Origin: Rhizorhabdus phycosphaerae | Lineage (GTDB): Bacteria > Pseudomonadota > Alphaproteobacteria > Sphingomonadales > Sphingomonadaceae | Direction of reading: 5' to 3' | DNA: 64,000 bases | Assembly (NCBI RefSeq): GCF_011044255.1 | Contig: NZ_CP049107.1 | Coordinates: 2,966,001-3,030,000 of the forward strand | Part shown: positions 26,070 to 33,932 of the stretch, in pieces | Numbering within the stretch: the first letter of the stretch is position 1 | Layout: each line of letters begins with the position of its first letter | Notes under the pieces: generated by a model | Databases searched by the model: none | Seen by the model: only the letters and a program-made list of their open reading frames with translations | What the model was told of the DNA's origin: nothing | Position numbers and translations under genes: made by a program

Positions 26070-26999
26070 TCAGAGCTTGCCGGTAAGCTCCGGCACGACC
26101 TTGAACAGATCGCCGACCAGGCCGACATCGGCCACCTGGAAGATCGGCGCTTCCTCGTCCTTGTTGATCGCGATGATCGTCTTCGAGTCCTTCATGCCGG
26201 CGAGATGCTGAATCGCACCCGAGATGCCGACCGCGATATAGACTTCCGGGGCGACGATCTTGCCGGTCTGGCCGACCTGATAGTCGTTCGGCACATAGCC
26301 GGCGTCGACCGCGGCGCGCGACGCGCCGACGGCAGCGCCGAGCTTGTCGGCCAGTGGCTCGATGATCGCGTGGAAGTTCTCACTGTTCTGCAGCGCGCGA
26401 CCGCCGGATACGATGATCTTCGCCGAGGTGAGCTCGGGACGCTCGGACTTGCTGATCTCGGCGCCGACGAAGCTCGAGAGACCCGCGTCGCCTGCACCGG
26501 AAACGGCTTCGACCGCACCCGAACCACCCTCGCGGGCGGCCTTCTCGAACGAGGTCGCGCGGACCGTGATCACCTTCTTCGCGTCCGACGACTGCACGGT
26601 CGCGATCGCGTTGCCGGCATAGGTCGGGCGGGTGAAGGTGTCGGCGCTTTCCACCGACAGGATCTCGGAGATCTGCATCACGTCGAGCAGTGCTGCGACG
26701 CGCGGCGCGATATTCTTGCCGTTGGCGGTCGCGGGCGCGACGAAGGCATCATGATGCCCCATCAGCTCGACGACGAGCGGCGCGACATTCTCGGCCAGTG
26801 CATTGGCGTAGGCCGCGCCGTCGGCGACATGGACCTTGCCCACACCGGCGATCTTCGCGGCCGCTTCGGCCACCGTGCCGACGCCTTCGCCGGCGACGAG
26901 CAGGTGGACTTCACCGAGCTTCGAGGCGGCGGTCACCGCCGACAGGGTGGCGTCCTTGACGGCGCCGCCATCATGTTCGACCCAAACGAGCGTCTTCAT
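26070..26999 (-). CDS. etfA: Electron transfer flavoprotein alpha subunit
   Basis: The 309-aa protein has the N-terminal alpha/beta domain and the C-terminal FAD-binding domain, with [31 protein letters not shown] and the signature around [16 protein letters not shown]. With EtfB it carries electrons from acyl-CoA and other flavoprotein dehydrogenases to ETF-ubiquinone oxidoreductase. Its ATG overlaps the etfB stop by 4 bp (ATGA), so the two subunits are made together. A strong terminator follows. Confidence 0.97.
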   Translation of the reverse strand: MKTLVWVEHDGGAVKDATLSAVTAASKLGEVHLLVAGEGVGTVAEAAAKIAGVGKVHVADGAAYANALAENVAPLVVELMGHHDAFVAPATANGKNIAPRVAALLDVMQISEILSVESADTFTRPTYAGNAIATVQSSDAKKVITVRATSFEKAAREGGSGAVEAVSGAGDAGLSSFVGAEISKSERPELTSAKIIVSGGRALQNSENFHAIIEPLADKLGAAVGASRAAVDAGYVPNDYQVGQTGKIVAPEVYIAVGISGAIQHLAGMKDSKTIIAINKDEEAPIFQVADVGLVGDLFKVVPELTGKL

Positions 27000-27745
27000 G
27001 CCGCAACTCCCAGAGCCTTGAGCTTGGCCGCCAGTTCATCGACGTCGGCCACCTTGATGCCGGCCGAACGCTTCGGCGGCTCGGAAACCTTGAGCGTCTT
27101 GAGGCGCGGGGTAACGTCCACGCCGTAATCCGCCGGGGTCTTCTGTGCGAGCGGCTTGGACTTCGCCTTCATGATGTTCGGCAGCGAAGCATAGCGCGGC
27201 TCGTTGAGGCGCAGGTCGGTGGTCACGATCGCGGGGGTCTTCAGGCTGACCGTCTCGAGGCCGCCATCGACTTCGCGGGTAACCTTGACGCTGTCGCCCT
27301 CGACTTCGACCTTCGAAGCGAAGGTGCCCTGCGGCCGGCCGGTGAGCGCGGCGAGCATCTGACCCGTCTGGTTCGAATCGTCGTCGATCGCCTGCTTGCC
27401 GAGGATGACGAGGCCGGGGGCCTCTTCCTCGACGATCTTGGCGAGCAGCTTGGCGACGCCGAGCGGTTCGACCTCGGTCTCGCTGACGATCAGGATCGCA
27501 CGATCGGCGCCCATCGCCAGCGCCGTGCGCAGCGTTTCCTGGGCCTTCGGTTCGCCGATCGACACGGCGACGATCTCCGTCGCAATGCCTTTTTCCTTCA
27601 GACGGATGGCTTCTTCGACGGCGATTTCGTCGAAGGGGTTCATCGACATCTTGACGTTGGCCAGGTCGACGCCGGTGCCGTCCATCTTGACGCGAGGCTT
27701 CACGTTGTAATCGATGACCCGCTTAACGGGCACGAGGACTTTCAT
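26996..27745 (-). CDS. etfB: Electron transfer flavoprotein beta subunit
   Basis: 249 aa from the ATG at 27745 ([14 protein letters not shown]), the family's usual start and length. It has the AMP-binding region ([18 protein letters not shown]) and the recognition-loop region [18 protein letters not shown] that contacts partner dehydrogenases. It is the first gene of etfBA. A perfect inverted repeat of TTTGCAAA boxes lies about 130-160 bp upstream and is a likely regulatory site; sucC lies upstream in the same direction. Confidence 0.97.
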   Translation of the reverse strand: MKVLVPVKRVIDYNVKPRVKMDGTGVDLANVKMSMNPFDEIAVEEAIRLKEKGIATEIVAVSIGEPKAQETLRTALAMGADRAILIVSETEVEPLGVAKLLAKIVEEEAPGLVILGKQAIDDDSNQTGQMLAALTGRPQGTFASKVEVEGDSVKVTREVDGGLETVSLKTPAIVTTDLRLNEPRYASLPNIMKAKSKPLAQKTPADYGVDVTPRLKTLKVSEPPKRSAGIKVADVDELAAKLKALGVAA

Positions 27746-27874
27746 AGCTTCACTCCTTGGCCTTGGCACTTGCCCTGGGGAGGCCGAATCCCTTGCTGTC
27801 GGCGGGCCGGATCCAGCGGATCCGGCGCCATAGCCGATCGCCATTGCGGTTCGGGGCAGTCAAATCAAATGTGA

Positions 27875-27907
27875 ATTTGCAAAACTGCGAAATACCGTTT
27901 TGCAAAT
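27875..27907. promoter_or_regulatory. Palindromic operator candidate upstream of etfBA
   Basis: ATTTGCAAAAC (27875-27885) and GTTTTGCAAAT (27897-27907) form a perfect 11-bp inverted repeat around an 11-base spacer; each arm holds the self-complementary box TTTGCAAA. The spacing of 22 bp between arm starts equals two helical turns, as expected for a dimer or tetramer binding one DNA face. TTTGCAAA-like boxes are bound by ScfR/RamB-type regulators of short-chain acyl-CoA metabolism in other bacteria, which would suit etfBA. The regulator itself is not in the window. Confidence 0.7.
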
Positions 27908-27935
27908 CGGATCGACTGCGCCCGGACCCGGCGGA

Positions 27936-29135
27936 TCAGGCCGCCTTCTTCACTTCCGCGACGATCTTGCGAGCGGCGTCGCCCAGGTCGTCGGCCGCCA
28001 CGATCGGCAGACCCGAACCGGCCAGCAGGTCCTTGCCCTGCTGAACGTTGGTGCCCTCGAGGCGGACGACCAGCGGAACCGAGAGGTTCACTTCCTTCGC
28101 CGCCGCGATGATGCCTTCTGCGATGATGTCGCAGCGCATGATCCCGCCGAAGATGTTGACGAGGATGCCCTTCACCGCCGGGTCGCTCAGGATGATCTTG
28201 AACGCTGCGGTGACCTTCTCCTTCGTGGCGCCGCCGCCGACGTCGAGGAAGTTGGCCGGGAACATCCCGTTCAGCTTGATGATGTCCATCGTTGCCATGG
28301 CCAGGCCTGCGCCGTTGACCATGCAGCCGATGTCGCCATCGAGCTTGATATAGGCGAGGTCGTACTTCGACGCCTCGATCTCGGCCGGATCCTCTTCGGT
28401 CTCGTCGCGCAGCGCGAGAACGTCGGGATGGCGATAGAGCGCGTTCGAGTCGAAGCTGACCTTGGCATCGAGGACGAGCAGCTTGCCGTCGGTGGTCTCG
28501 ACCAGCGGATTGACCTCGAGCATCGACATGTCGGTCGCGATGAACGCGTTGTAGAGCTGCTCGGCCAGCTTGACGGCCTGCTTGTTCAGGTCGCCCTTCA
28601 GCTTCAGCGCGAAGGCCACGGCGCGTCCGTGGTGCGGCTGGAAGCCCTCGGCCGGATCGATCACGATGGTACGGATCTTCTCGGGCGTGTCATGAGCGAC
28701 CTGCTCGATGTCCATGCCGCCTTCGGTCGACACGATCATCGCGATGCGGCCGGTCTTCCGGTCGACCAGCATCGACAGATAATATTCGGATTTGATGTCG
28801 GCGCCGTCGGTCACATAGAGGCGGTTGACCTGCTTGCCGGCTTCGCCCGTCTGGATGGTGACCAGGGTGTTGCCGAGCATCTCCTGCGCATTGGCGCGGA
28901 CTTCCTCGATCGACTTGGACAGGCGCACGCCGCCCTTGGCATCGGCCGGCAATTCCTTGAACTTGCCCTTGCCGCGGCCACCGGCGTGGATCTGTGCCTT
29001 GACCACCCAGATCGGCCCGGGAAGCTTCTTGGCCGCCTCGACGGCTTCGTCGACGGTCAGTGCCGCATGGCCGGCGGGCACAGCCGCACCGAACTTCGCC
29101 AGCAGCTCCTTGGCCTGATATTCATGGATGTTCAT
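27936..29135 (-). CDS. sucC: Succinyl-CoA synthetase (ADP-forming) beta subunit
   Basis: The 399-aa TCA-cycle enzyme subunit starts [17 protein letters not shown]. It has the ATP-grasp region ([19 protein letters not shown]) and a C-terminal flavodoxin-like domain with [18 protein letters not shown], which binds the succinate/CoA side with the alpha subunit. Length and motifs are normal. Unusually, sucD is not adjacent on either side; the next gene downstream is etfB, 190 bp away. The alpha subunit must be encoded elsewhere. Confidence 0.97.
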   Translation of the reverse strand: MNIHEYQAKELLAKFGAAVPAGHAALTVDEAVEAAKKLPGPIWVVKAQIHAGGRGKGKFKELPADAKGGVRLSKSIEEVRANAQEMLGNTLVTIQTGEAGKQVNRLYVTDGADIKSEYYLSMLVDRKTGRIAMIVSTEGGMDIEQVAHDTPEKIRTIVIDPAEGFQPHHGRAVAFALKLKGDLNKQAVKLAEQLYNAFIATDMSMLEVNPLVETTDGKLLVLDAKVSFDSNALYRHPDVLALRDETEEDPAEIEASKYDLAYIKLDGDIGCMVNGAGLAMATMDIIKLNGMFPANFLDVGGGATKEKVTAAFKIILSDPAVKGILVNIFGGIMRCDIIAEGIIAAAKEVNLSVPLVVRLEGTNVQQGKDLLAGSGLPIVAADDLGDAARKIVAEVKKAA

Positions 29136-29322
29136 GGGCGAGCCTGTCCTTCAGAGTCCAACGGATTTGCAGGCGCTAAAGCATGAAAGATGCGCCTTGA
29201 AAACCCCATCCGCACCAAATCAAACGATGCGGCGGGGATAGGCAAACTTTGTTCTGCGGGTAAGCTGTGCGGAAGGACAGTGTCCGATCGGGTCGTCGCG
29301 TCCGGCCGGTCGCCGCAGTGTC

Positions 29323-29643
29323 TCAGCTGGCGATCGAGCAGCCGATCCCGGCCTTGAGAACGACCGACACGATCTCCGGGTCCTGCAATGCGCGCAGGCG
29401 CCGCACCAGCTCATCCACGCTCATCTCGCGGACGTCGCGATTGCCGAGGCCGCCCAATGATTGCAAACGGCGCAGCTGCACCAGCGACAGCCGGTCGACC
29501 ATGCGTTCTGCCATGCAGGAGGCGACCGGCGGGCGGATGCCCGCGTCTATCAGCTTGGTCCGGACCTTTGCTTCGGGCGAGACCGAGGCGCAGCCGGCGA
29601 GCATCATCGCGGCAAGGGCGGGGAGCAGGGCGAGACGGTTCAT
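29323..29643 (-). CDS. Small predicted lipoprotein
   Basis: The 106-aa product begins with a lipoprotein signal peptide (MNRLALLPALAAMMLAGC) and lipobox LAGC with the acylated Cys at position 18. The mature part is helical, with VRTKLIDAGIRPPVASCMAERM and a later single Cys near the C-terminus (GIGCSIAS). Homologues are common in sphingomonads as hypothetical proteins. The start at 29643 is chosen over an upstream in-frame ATG because the signal peptide begins there. Function unknown; probably attached to the outer membrane. Confidence 0.82.
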   Translation of the reverse strand: MNRLALLPALAAMMLAGCASVSPEAKVRTKLIDAGIRPPVASCMAERMVDRLSLVQLRRLQSLGGLGNRDVREMSVDELVRRLRALQDPEIVSVVLKAGIGCSIAS

Positions 29644-29742
29644 CGATCGTTTTCCGGATGGCGGCATCATGCCGAGCCATCTGCCAAAAGCCCGATTGAT
29701 CCGCAATGAACGAGCGGAACGGTCAGCCTCGCCAGGGTGGGA

Positions 29743-30141
29743 TCAGAATTTGATCCCGCATTTCTTGCCGTCGGCCTTGTCCTCGTCGCAGGCCTTGCGG
29801 GCCAGCTCGCGGAAACAGCCCGAGGCTCCGCCGACCCCGCTGGTCGAGCAGCTCTGCGTGCCGCTGCGCCCGACATATTCGAGGCTCGACGCACGATCGC
29901 CCCAATTGTCGTTCTTCGGTTCGGTCCGGCGTAGCTGCTCCGGGATGCGATAGCGCTCGGATTCGGGCATGCGCTGGCACACGACGATCTCGTCGCCATT
30001 GCTGGTCGGGCAGGGATCGGTTCCGAAGATCGTCAGCACGCGCTGCGCCCGCTGAGCCTGGACCGGGGCGACAGCGGGCAGTGCCGCCATTGCCGTGGCA
30101 AGGATTGCCAGCGCCGGGGTGAAGATGCGGTTCCTGATCAT
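29743..30141 (-). CDS. Secreted Cys-containing hypothetical protein
   Basis: 132 aa with a clear signal peptide (MIRNRIFTPALAILATAM, cleavage near VQAQ at residue 29). The mature part has DPCPTSNGDEIVVCQR, RIPEQLRR and a C-terminal Cys-rich end (CSTSGVGGASGCF, ACDEDKADGKKCG), which suggests disulfides in the periplasm. It lies just downstream of the COQ7-type gene, but nothing shows a functional link. No known domain is recognised. Confidence 0.78.
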   Translation of the reverse strand: MIRNRIFTPALAILATAMAALPAVAPVQAQRAQRVLTIFGTDPCPTSNGDEIVVCQRMPESERYRIPEQLRRTEPKNDNWGDRASSLEYVGRSGTQSCSTSGVGGASGCFRELARKACDEDKADGKKCGIKF

Positions 30142-30171
30142 CGGCGCGGGTCCTGTTCTGTGGTCAAGTCT

Positions 30172-30690
30172 TTATATGTGCCGGGAAAGTCCGATGGCAA
30201 TGCGACAGCCGAGCCGAATTGCGCCCGACAGCAGCGGATAGGCCGGAGCCTGTTCCGCGCCGGCCGCGAGGGCCGTATCGCGATGCTCGACCTCTTCTGC
30301 GCGAAAGTCGCGAATGGTCTCGGCGAGTTCGGGATCCTCGTCGCCCAACTGATCGAGCTGTTCGCCATAATGGCGATCGATCTCGGTTTCGATCGCGGCG
30401 GTACACGCCATCGCGGCCTTGGGGCCGATCAGTGCGGTTGCCGCGCCAAGCGCAAAACCGGCGATGTCCCATAGCGGCCGCAACGCAGTGGGACGGACCC
30501 CGCGTTCGGAAATCATTCTGTCGAAGATGACGCGATGGCGGGCTTCCTGGTGCGCCATGCGGGCGATGGCGCGCGCCTCTGGGCTGCGCTGGCCCATCAC
30601 AGCCAGCTGGCCGGCATAGATGCGGGTGGCGCCGAACTCACCGGCCTGGTCGACGCGGAGCATTGCCGCACGGCGGCTGTCGCTGGTCAT
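30172..30690 (-). CDS. coq7: Demethoxyubiquinone hydroxylase family protein (COQ7-like)
   Basis: The 172-aa ferritin-like protein begins MTSDSRRAAMLRVDQAGE, with the first di-iron ligand at E18, and has HQEARHR (Glu-x2-His), AIETEIDRHYGE and RAEEVEHRD, the expected carboxylate/His ligands. COQ7 adds the C5 hydroxyl in ubiquinone synthesis. Its ATG overlaps the dsbB stop (ATGA), so both are translated from one message. The start is set by this overlap and by the family's N-terminus. Confidence 0.92.
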   Translation of the reverse strand: MTSDSRRAAMLRVDQAGEFGATRIYAGQLAVMGQRSPEARAIARMAHQEARHRVIFDRMISERGVRPTALRPLWDIAGFALGAATALIGPKAAMACTAAIETEIDRHYGEQLDQLGDEDPELAETIRDFRAEEVEHRDTALAAGAEQAPAYPLLSGAIRLGCRIAIGLSRHI

Positions 30691-31160
30691 GGCTTGCGCT
30701 TCCACATCAGGAGGATTCCGATCGCGCCCAAAGTCGATATCAGCGCATTGTATCCGGCGAGCGAAATGCCGAACAGCGTCCATTGGGGCACGTCGCACTG
30801 AATCATCGGTGTGGCCATGATCTGCGCCATCAGGTCGTCGGGCGAGCCGCCGGCGATGGGGGCGGAGCAGCGGGTGATCCCTTCCCACCATTTATACTCG
30901 ACGCCGGCGTGGAAGACCCCGATCAGGCCGCTGGCCAGAATCCCCAGGATCGCCAGCCACAAGGCGGCGCGACCGGCCGGCTTGTCGCCCAGCGGAAAGG
31001 CGAAAAGCGCGGCGGCAATGGCGATCTCGTGCGGCCAGCGCTGCCAGTGGCACATCTCGCACGGGAAAAGGCCGCCGATATATTGCGATCCCAGTGCGCC
31101 GGTCATCAGCGCGGAGGGCAGGAGGAGCGCGGCAAGCCGCGCCTGAGCGAAGCGTGTCAT
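30687..31160 (-). CDS. dsbB: Disulfide bond formation protein B
   Basis: 157-aa inner-membrane protein with four hydrophobic spans. It has the quinone-proximal pair C34/C37 in PCEMCHWQ and a second periplasmic pair C98 (ITRCSAP) and C122 (MIQCDVP), the same four-Cys layout as E. coli DsbB. It reoxidises a DsbA-type oxidase and passes electrons to ubiquinone, so coupling to a ubiquinone-synthesis gene (coq7) is sensible. Confidence 0.92.
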   Translation of the reverse strand: MTRFAQARLAALLLPSALMTGALGSQYIGGLFPCEMCHWQRWPHEIAIAAALFAFPLGDKPAGRAALWLAILGILASGLIGVFHAGVEYKWWEGITRCSAPIAGGSPDDLMAQIMATPMIQCDVPQWTLFGISLAGYNALISTLGAIGILLMWKRKP

Positions 31161-31196
31161 GAGGGCGGCCTTAGCACATATACCCGGCCGGACCAG

Positions 31197-31215
31197 CCCG
31201 GCCGAAGAGGCCGGG
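31197..31215. terminator. Hairpin between ctpA and dsbB
   Basis: CCCGGCC (31197-31203) and GGCCGGG (31209-31215) make a 7-bp stem with a 5-base loop in the 84-bp gap downstream of ctpA. It lacks a T run, so it is at best a weak or Rho-assisted terminator. Confidence 0.4.
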
Positions 31216-31244
31216 CGACGAGGAAGGCCCCGTCATGGCCCGGT

Positions 31245-32597
31245 TCAGCGAGCGCCGGTCTTCTTTGCGGCGCCCAGCGCGGTACGCAGCGGCGGCTGCG
31301 ACATGCGGGCGATCGTCTTGACCGCATAATCGAGCTGGAAGTCTTCGACACCCTGCTTCTTCAGCTCGGCCGCAGTCAGCTGGAAGCGGGGGTCGGGCTT
31401 GCCGTCGTCCTCCAGCACCTTGTCGTCGACCTTGGCCTCGTTGATGAGGTGGCGACGCAGGTCGGACTCGCGAAGCCTCGGGCGATCCTTATAGTCTGCA
31501 TCGCTGAGCTGCGGCACGCGGAGGTCGGGCTTGATGCCGCCCTCCTGCACCGAGCGGCCCGAAGGCGTGTAGTAGCGTGCGGTGGTGAGCTTGAGAGCGG
31601 TCTCGTCGGACAGGTCGATCACGGTCTGCACCGAGCCCTTGCCGAAGGTCTTCTCGCCCATCACCAGCGCCCGCTTCTGGTCCTGCAGCGCGCCGGCGAC
31701 GATCTCCGCCGCCGAGGCCGAGCCGGCGTCGACCAGCACGATAATCGGCAGGCCATGGGCGAGGTCGGGGGGAGAGGCGGTGGCATAACGACGCTCGATG
31801 TCGTTCTTCTCCCGCCCGCGCTGCGACACGATCTCGCCCCGGTCGAGGAAGATGTCGGCGACGTCGATCGCCTGGTCGAGCAGGCCGCCCGGATTGGAGC
31901 GCAGGTCGATCACATAGCCCAGCGGGTCATGGCCCAGCGATTTCTGGATGCCGGCGATCGCCGCCCGCACCGAATCGCCGGTGTTGGCATTGACGAAGGT
32001 GTTGATGTTGATGACGCCGACCTGGTCCTTCACCTCCCATTTCACGGGCTTCATCTGGATGAGCTCGCGGGTGAGGCTGATATCGAAAGGCTTTTCGCGG
32101 CCGGGACGGACGATCGTCAGCAGGATCTTCGAGCCCGGCTTGCCGCGCATCTGATCGACCGCTTCGTCCAGCGTTCCGCCGTAAAGCAGCTTGCTGTCGA
32201 TATGGGTGATGTAGTCGCCGGTCTTCAGGCCCGCGCGGCCGGCCGGCGTGTCTTCCTGCGCCGTCATGATCTTGACCGCGCCGTCCTCCATCGTGACCGA
32301 GAGGCCAAGGCCGCCGTAGGCGCCCTGCGTCTGCGTCCGCATATTCTGCCGGTCGCGCGCATCGAGATAGGAGCTGTGGGGATCGAGGCTTGCGAGCATG
32401 CCGTCGATCGCACCCTTGATCAGGGTGCGGTCATCGACCTTCTCGACATAGTCCGAGCGGACCCGCTCGAACACGCTCATGAACTGGTCGAGCTCCTTGT
32501 AGGTGCTTACGTCCACCGCCCCGATGGCAGGGGCAATGGTGGCAACGATCATGCCGGCGCCGAACAATCCAACCGAACGCAACAGGGTCTTCGTCAT
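31245..32597 (-). CDS. ctpA: S41 family carboxy-terminal processing protease
   Basis: 450 aa with an N-terminal hydrophobic export signal (LFGAGMIVATIAPAIGA). A PDZ domain spans about 95-170 (YGGLGLSVTMEDG, PAGRAGLKTGDYI). The protease core has YVIDLRSNPGGLLDQA and the Ser/Lys dyad S295 (GSASAAEI) and K320 (EKTFGKGS), spaced by 25 residues as in Prc and plant D1-processing protease. It works in the periplasm, cutting proteins near the C-terminus. It forms a unit with dsbB and coq7 downstream. Confidence 0.95.
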   Translation of the reverse strand: MTKTLLRSVGLFGAGMIVATIAPAIGAVDVSTYKELDQFMSVFERVRSDYVEKVDDRTLIKGAIDGMLASLDPHSSYLDARDRQNMRTQTQGAYGGLGLSVTMEDGAVKIMTAQEDTPAGRAGLKTGDYITHIDSKLLYGGTLDEAVDQMRGKPGSKILLTIVRPGREKPFDISLTRELIQMKPVKWEVKDQVGVININTFVNANTGDSVRAAIAGIQKSLGHDPLGYVIDLRSNPGGLLDQAIDVADIFLDRGEIVSQRGREKNDIERRYATASPPDLAHGLPIIVLVDAGSASAAEIVAGALQDQKRALVMGEKTFGKGSVQTVIDLSDETALKLTTARYYTPSGRSVQEGGIKPDLRVPQLSDADYKDRPRLRESDLRRHLINEAKVDDKVLEDDGKPDPRFQLTAAELKKQGVEDFQLDYAVKTIARMSQPPLRTALGAAKKTGAR

Positions 32598-32945
32598 CTT
32601 TCAGCCCGCTCCCGGGAAACGTCGCACCGTACAGGCAATTTGCCTGTAGTTAAATGGCCAGCCCGCGAAGGTGGGGCCGTCGACATGGCCATGGCATGAA
32701 CATGGTTGGCAAATGCTTATCGGTCAATGACCGGAGGGCTTCCCCTTCGTGCTTTGCTCCACCCCTCGACGATCTGCCGAATGGTGGAGGGGTAGGCGGG
32801 TCTCCGCGCCGGCGCCCATGGCCTGGGGCCGCGAATTCCCCTGTGCTGGCTATGCCGGTCACATCTCTACTCTGACGAGGAATGGCGGCGGTTGCACGGG
32901 AGGCGGGGCTTGCGGCCTGACCCCCGGACATGGTCTGGTGCCGGC
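32598..32945. other. Divergent intergenic region without a gene
   Basis: These 348 bases lie between ctpA and the nucleosidase gene, which are read in opposite directions, so they must hold both promoters. I see an imperfect hairpin with arms CTCCACC (32757-32763) and GGTGGAG (32783-32789). No protein-coding frame with a credible start or domain is present. Confidence 0.5.
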
Positions 32946-33878
32946 ATGCGCCTTATTCTTCCGCTGCTCGCCGCCCTCGCTTTTGCCCCGACCGCCGCTT
33001 TGGCTGCACCGCCGCCCGTGGCGAAAGCGGCAAGCGCCCGTCCGCCGGTGACCGCGATCATCTCCGCCTTCGCGCCCGAAATGGAACTGCTCGAGGGTCA
33101 GCTGTCCGACCGCCGCGAAAGCCGGATCGGCGGCGTTCGCTTCGTCGAGGGCCGGCTGGACGGACGCCCCGTGCTGTTGTTCCTGTCGGGTATGAGCATG
33201 GTCAACGCAGCGATGACGACGCAGCTCGCGCTCGATCATTTTCCGGTCCGGCGGATCGTCTTTTCGGGGATAGCGGGCGGGCTCGATCCCGCGCTCGACG
33301 TCGGCGACGTGGTCGTCCCCGACGCCTGGGCCAATTATCTGGAATCGGTGTTCGCACGCGCCGATGAACGGGGTGGCTATGCCCTGCCGACGGACATGGA
33401 GGGCCGGGTCCCCCTCGAAAATTGGCAGATGATTTTCCCGCGCGCCGCTCTGGTTCAGACGGCGGAGGGAGGCGCCATAGAGCCGAAGCTCTGGTTCGAG
33501 GTCGACCCGGCTCTTCTCGCCGCCGCCCGCAAGGCTGCCGGCAAGGTCCGTCTGGAGCGCTGCGTCGAGGCTCTATGTCTTACGGTCCAGCCCCGCATCC
33601 TCGTCGGCGGCAAGGGGGTCTCCGCGTCCGTGTTCATGGATAATGCCGAGTTTCGCGCCTATCTGCACCGCGTGTTCGGCGCGCAGGCGACCGACATGGA
33701 GAGCGCGGCGGTGGCACATGTCGCGCATGTGCACGGGATTGCCTTCATCGCCTTCCGCTCGCTGTCGGATCTGGCGGGGGCGGACCCGGAACATAATCAG
33801 GCGGGGACCTTCTTCCGGCTAGCCTCGGCCAATGCCGCGACCGTGGTCCGCGCCTTCATGTCCGAGCTCAAGGACTGA
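32946..33878 (+). CDS. Exported MTA/SAH nucleosidase-like protein
   Basis: 310 aa starting MRLILPLLAALAFAPTAALA, a clean signal peptide; an upstream in-frame start at 32892 would bury it, so 32946 is chosen. The mature domain belongs to the phosphorylase/nucleosidase superfamily (PNP_UDP_1): IISAFAPEMELL, IVFSGIAGGLDP and the active-site region ATDMESAAVAHVAH with a later FRSLSDLAG, as in methylthioadenosine/SAH nucleosidases. Cytoplasmic enzymes of this type recycle methylthioadenosine; an exported one would rather scavenge extracellular nucleosides. Substrate is inferred. Confidence 0.88.
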   Translation: MRLILPLLAALAFAPTAALAAPPPVAKAASARPPVTAIISAFAPEMELLEGQLSDRRESRIGGVRFVEGRLDGRPVLLFLSGMSMVNAAMTTQLALDHFPVRRIVFSGIAGGLDPALDVGDVVVPDAWANYLESVFARADERGGYALPTDMEGRVPLENWQMIFPRAALVQTAEGGAIEPKLWFEVDPALLAAARKAAGKVRLERCVEALCLTVQPRILVGGKGVSASVFMDNAEFRAYLHRVFGAQATDMESAAVAHVAHVHGIAFIAFRSLSDLAGADPEHNQAGTFFRLASANAATVVRAFMSELKD

Positions 33879-33932
33879 ATCGAAACGGGCGACGTATCCC
33901 TCGATCCGCCGCCCGCTTCCTGGTGAGACCTT

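Noticed and set aside
27900..29186. Plus-strand frame opposite sucC
   Set aside because: It is a shadow of a conserved gene and has no recognisable domain.
30663..32699. Plus-strand 678-codon frame opposite dsbB and ctpA
   Set aside because: It spans two clear genes and their gap; sequence is low in information and has no domain.
32757..32789. CTCCACC/GGTGGAG hairpin as a second copy of the palindromic element at 52412
   Set aside because: Only the outer 7 bases match; the long inner arms are absent.
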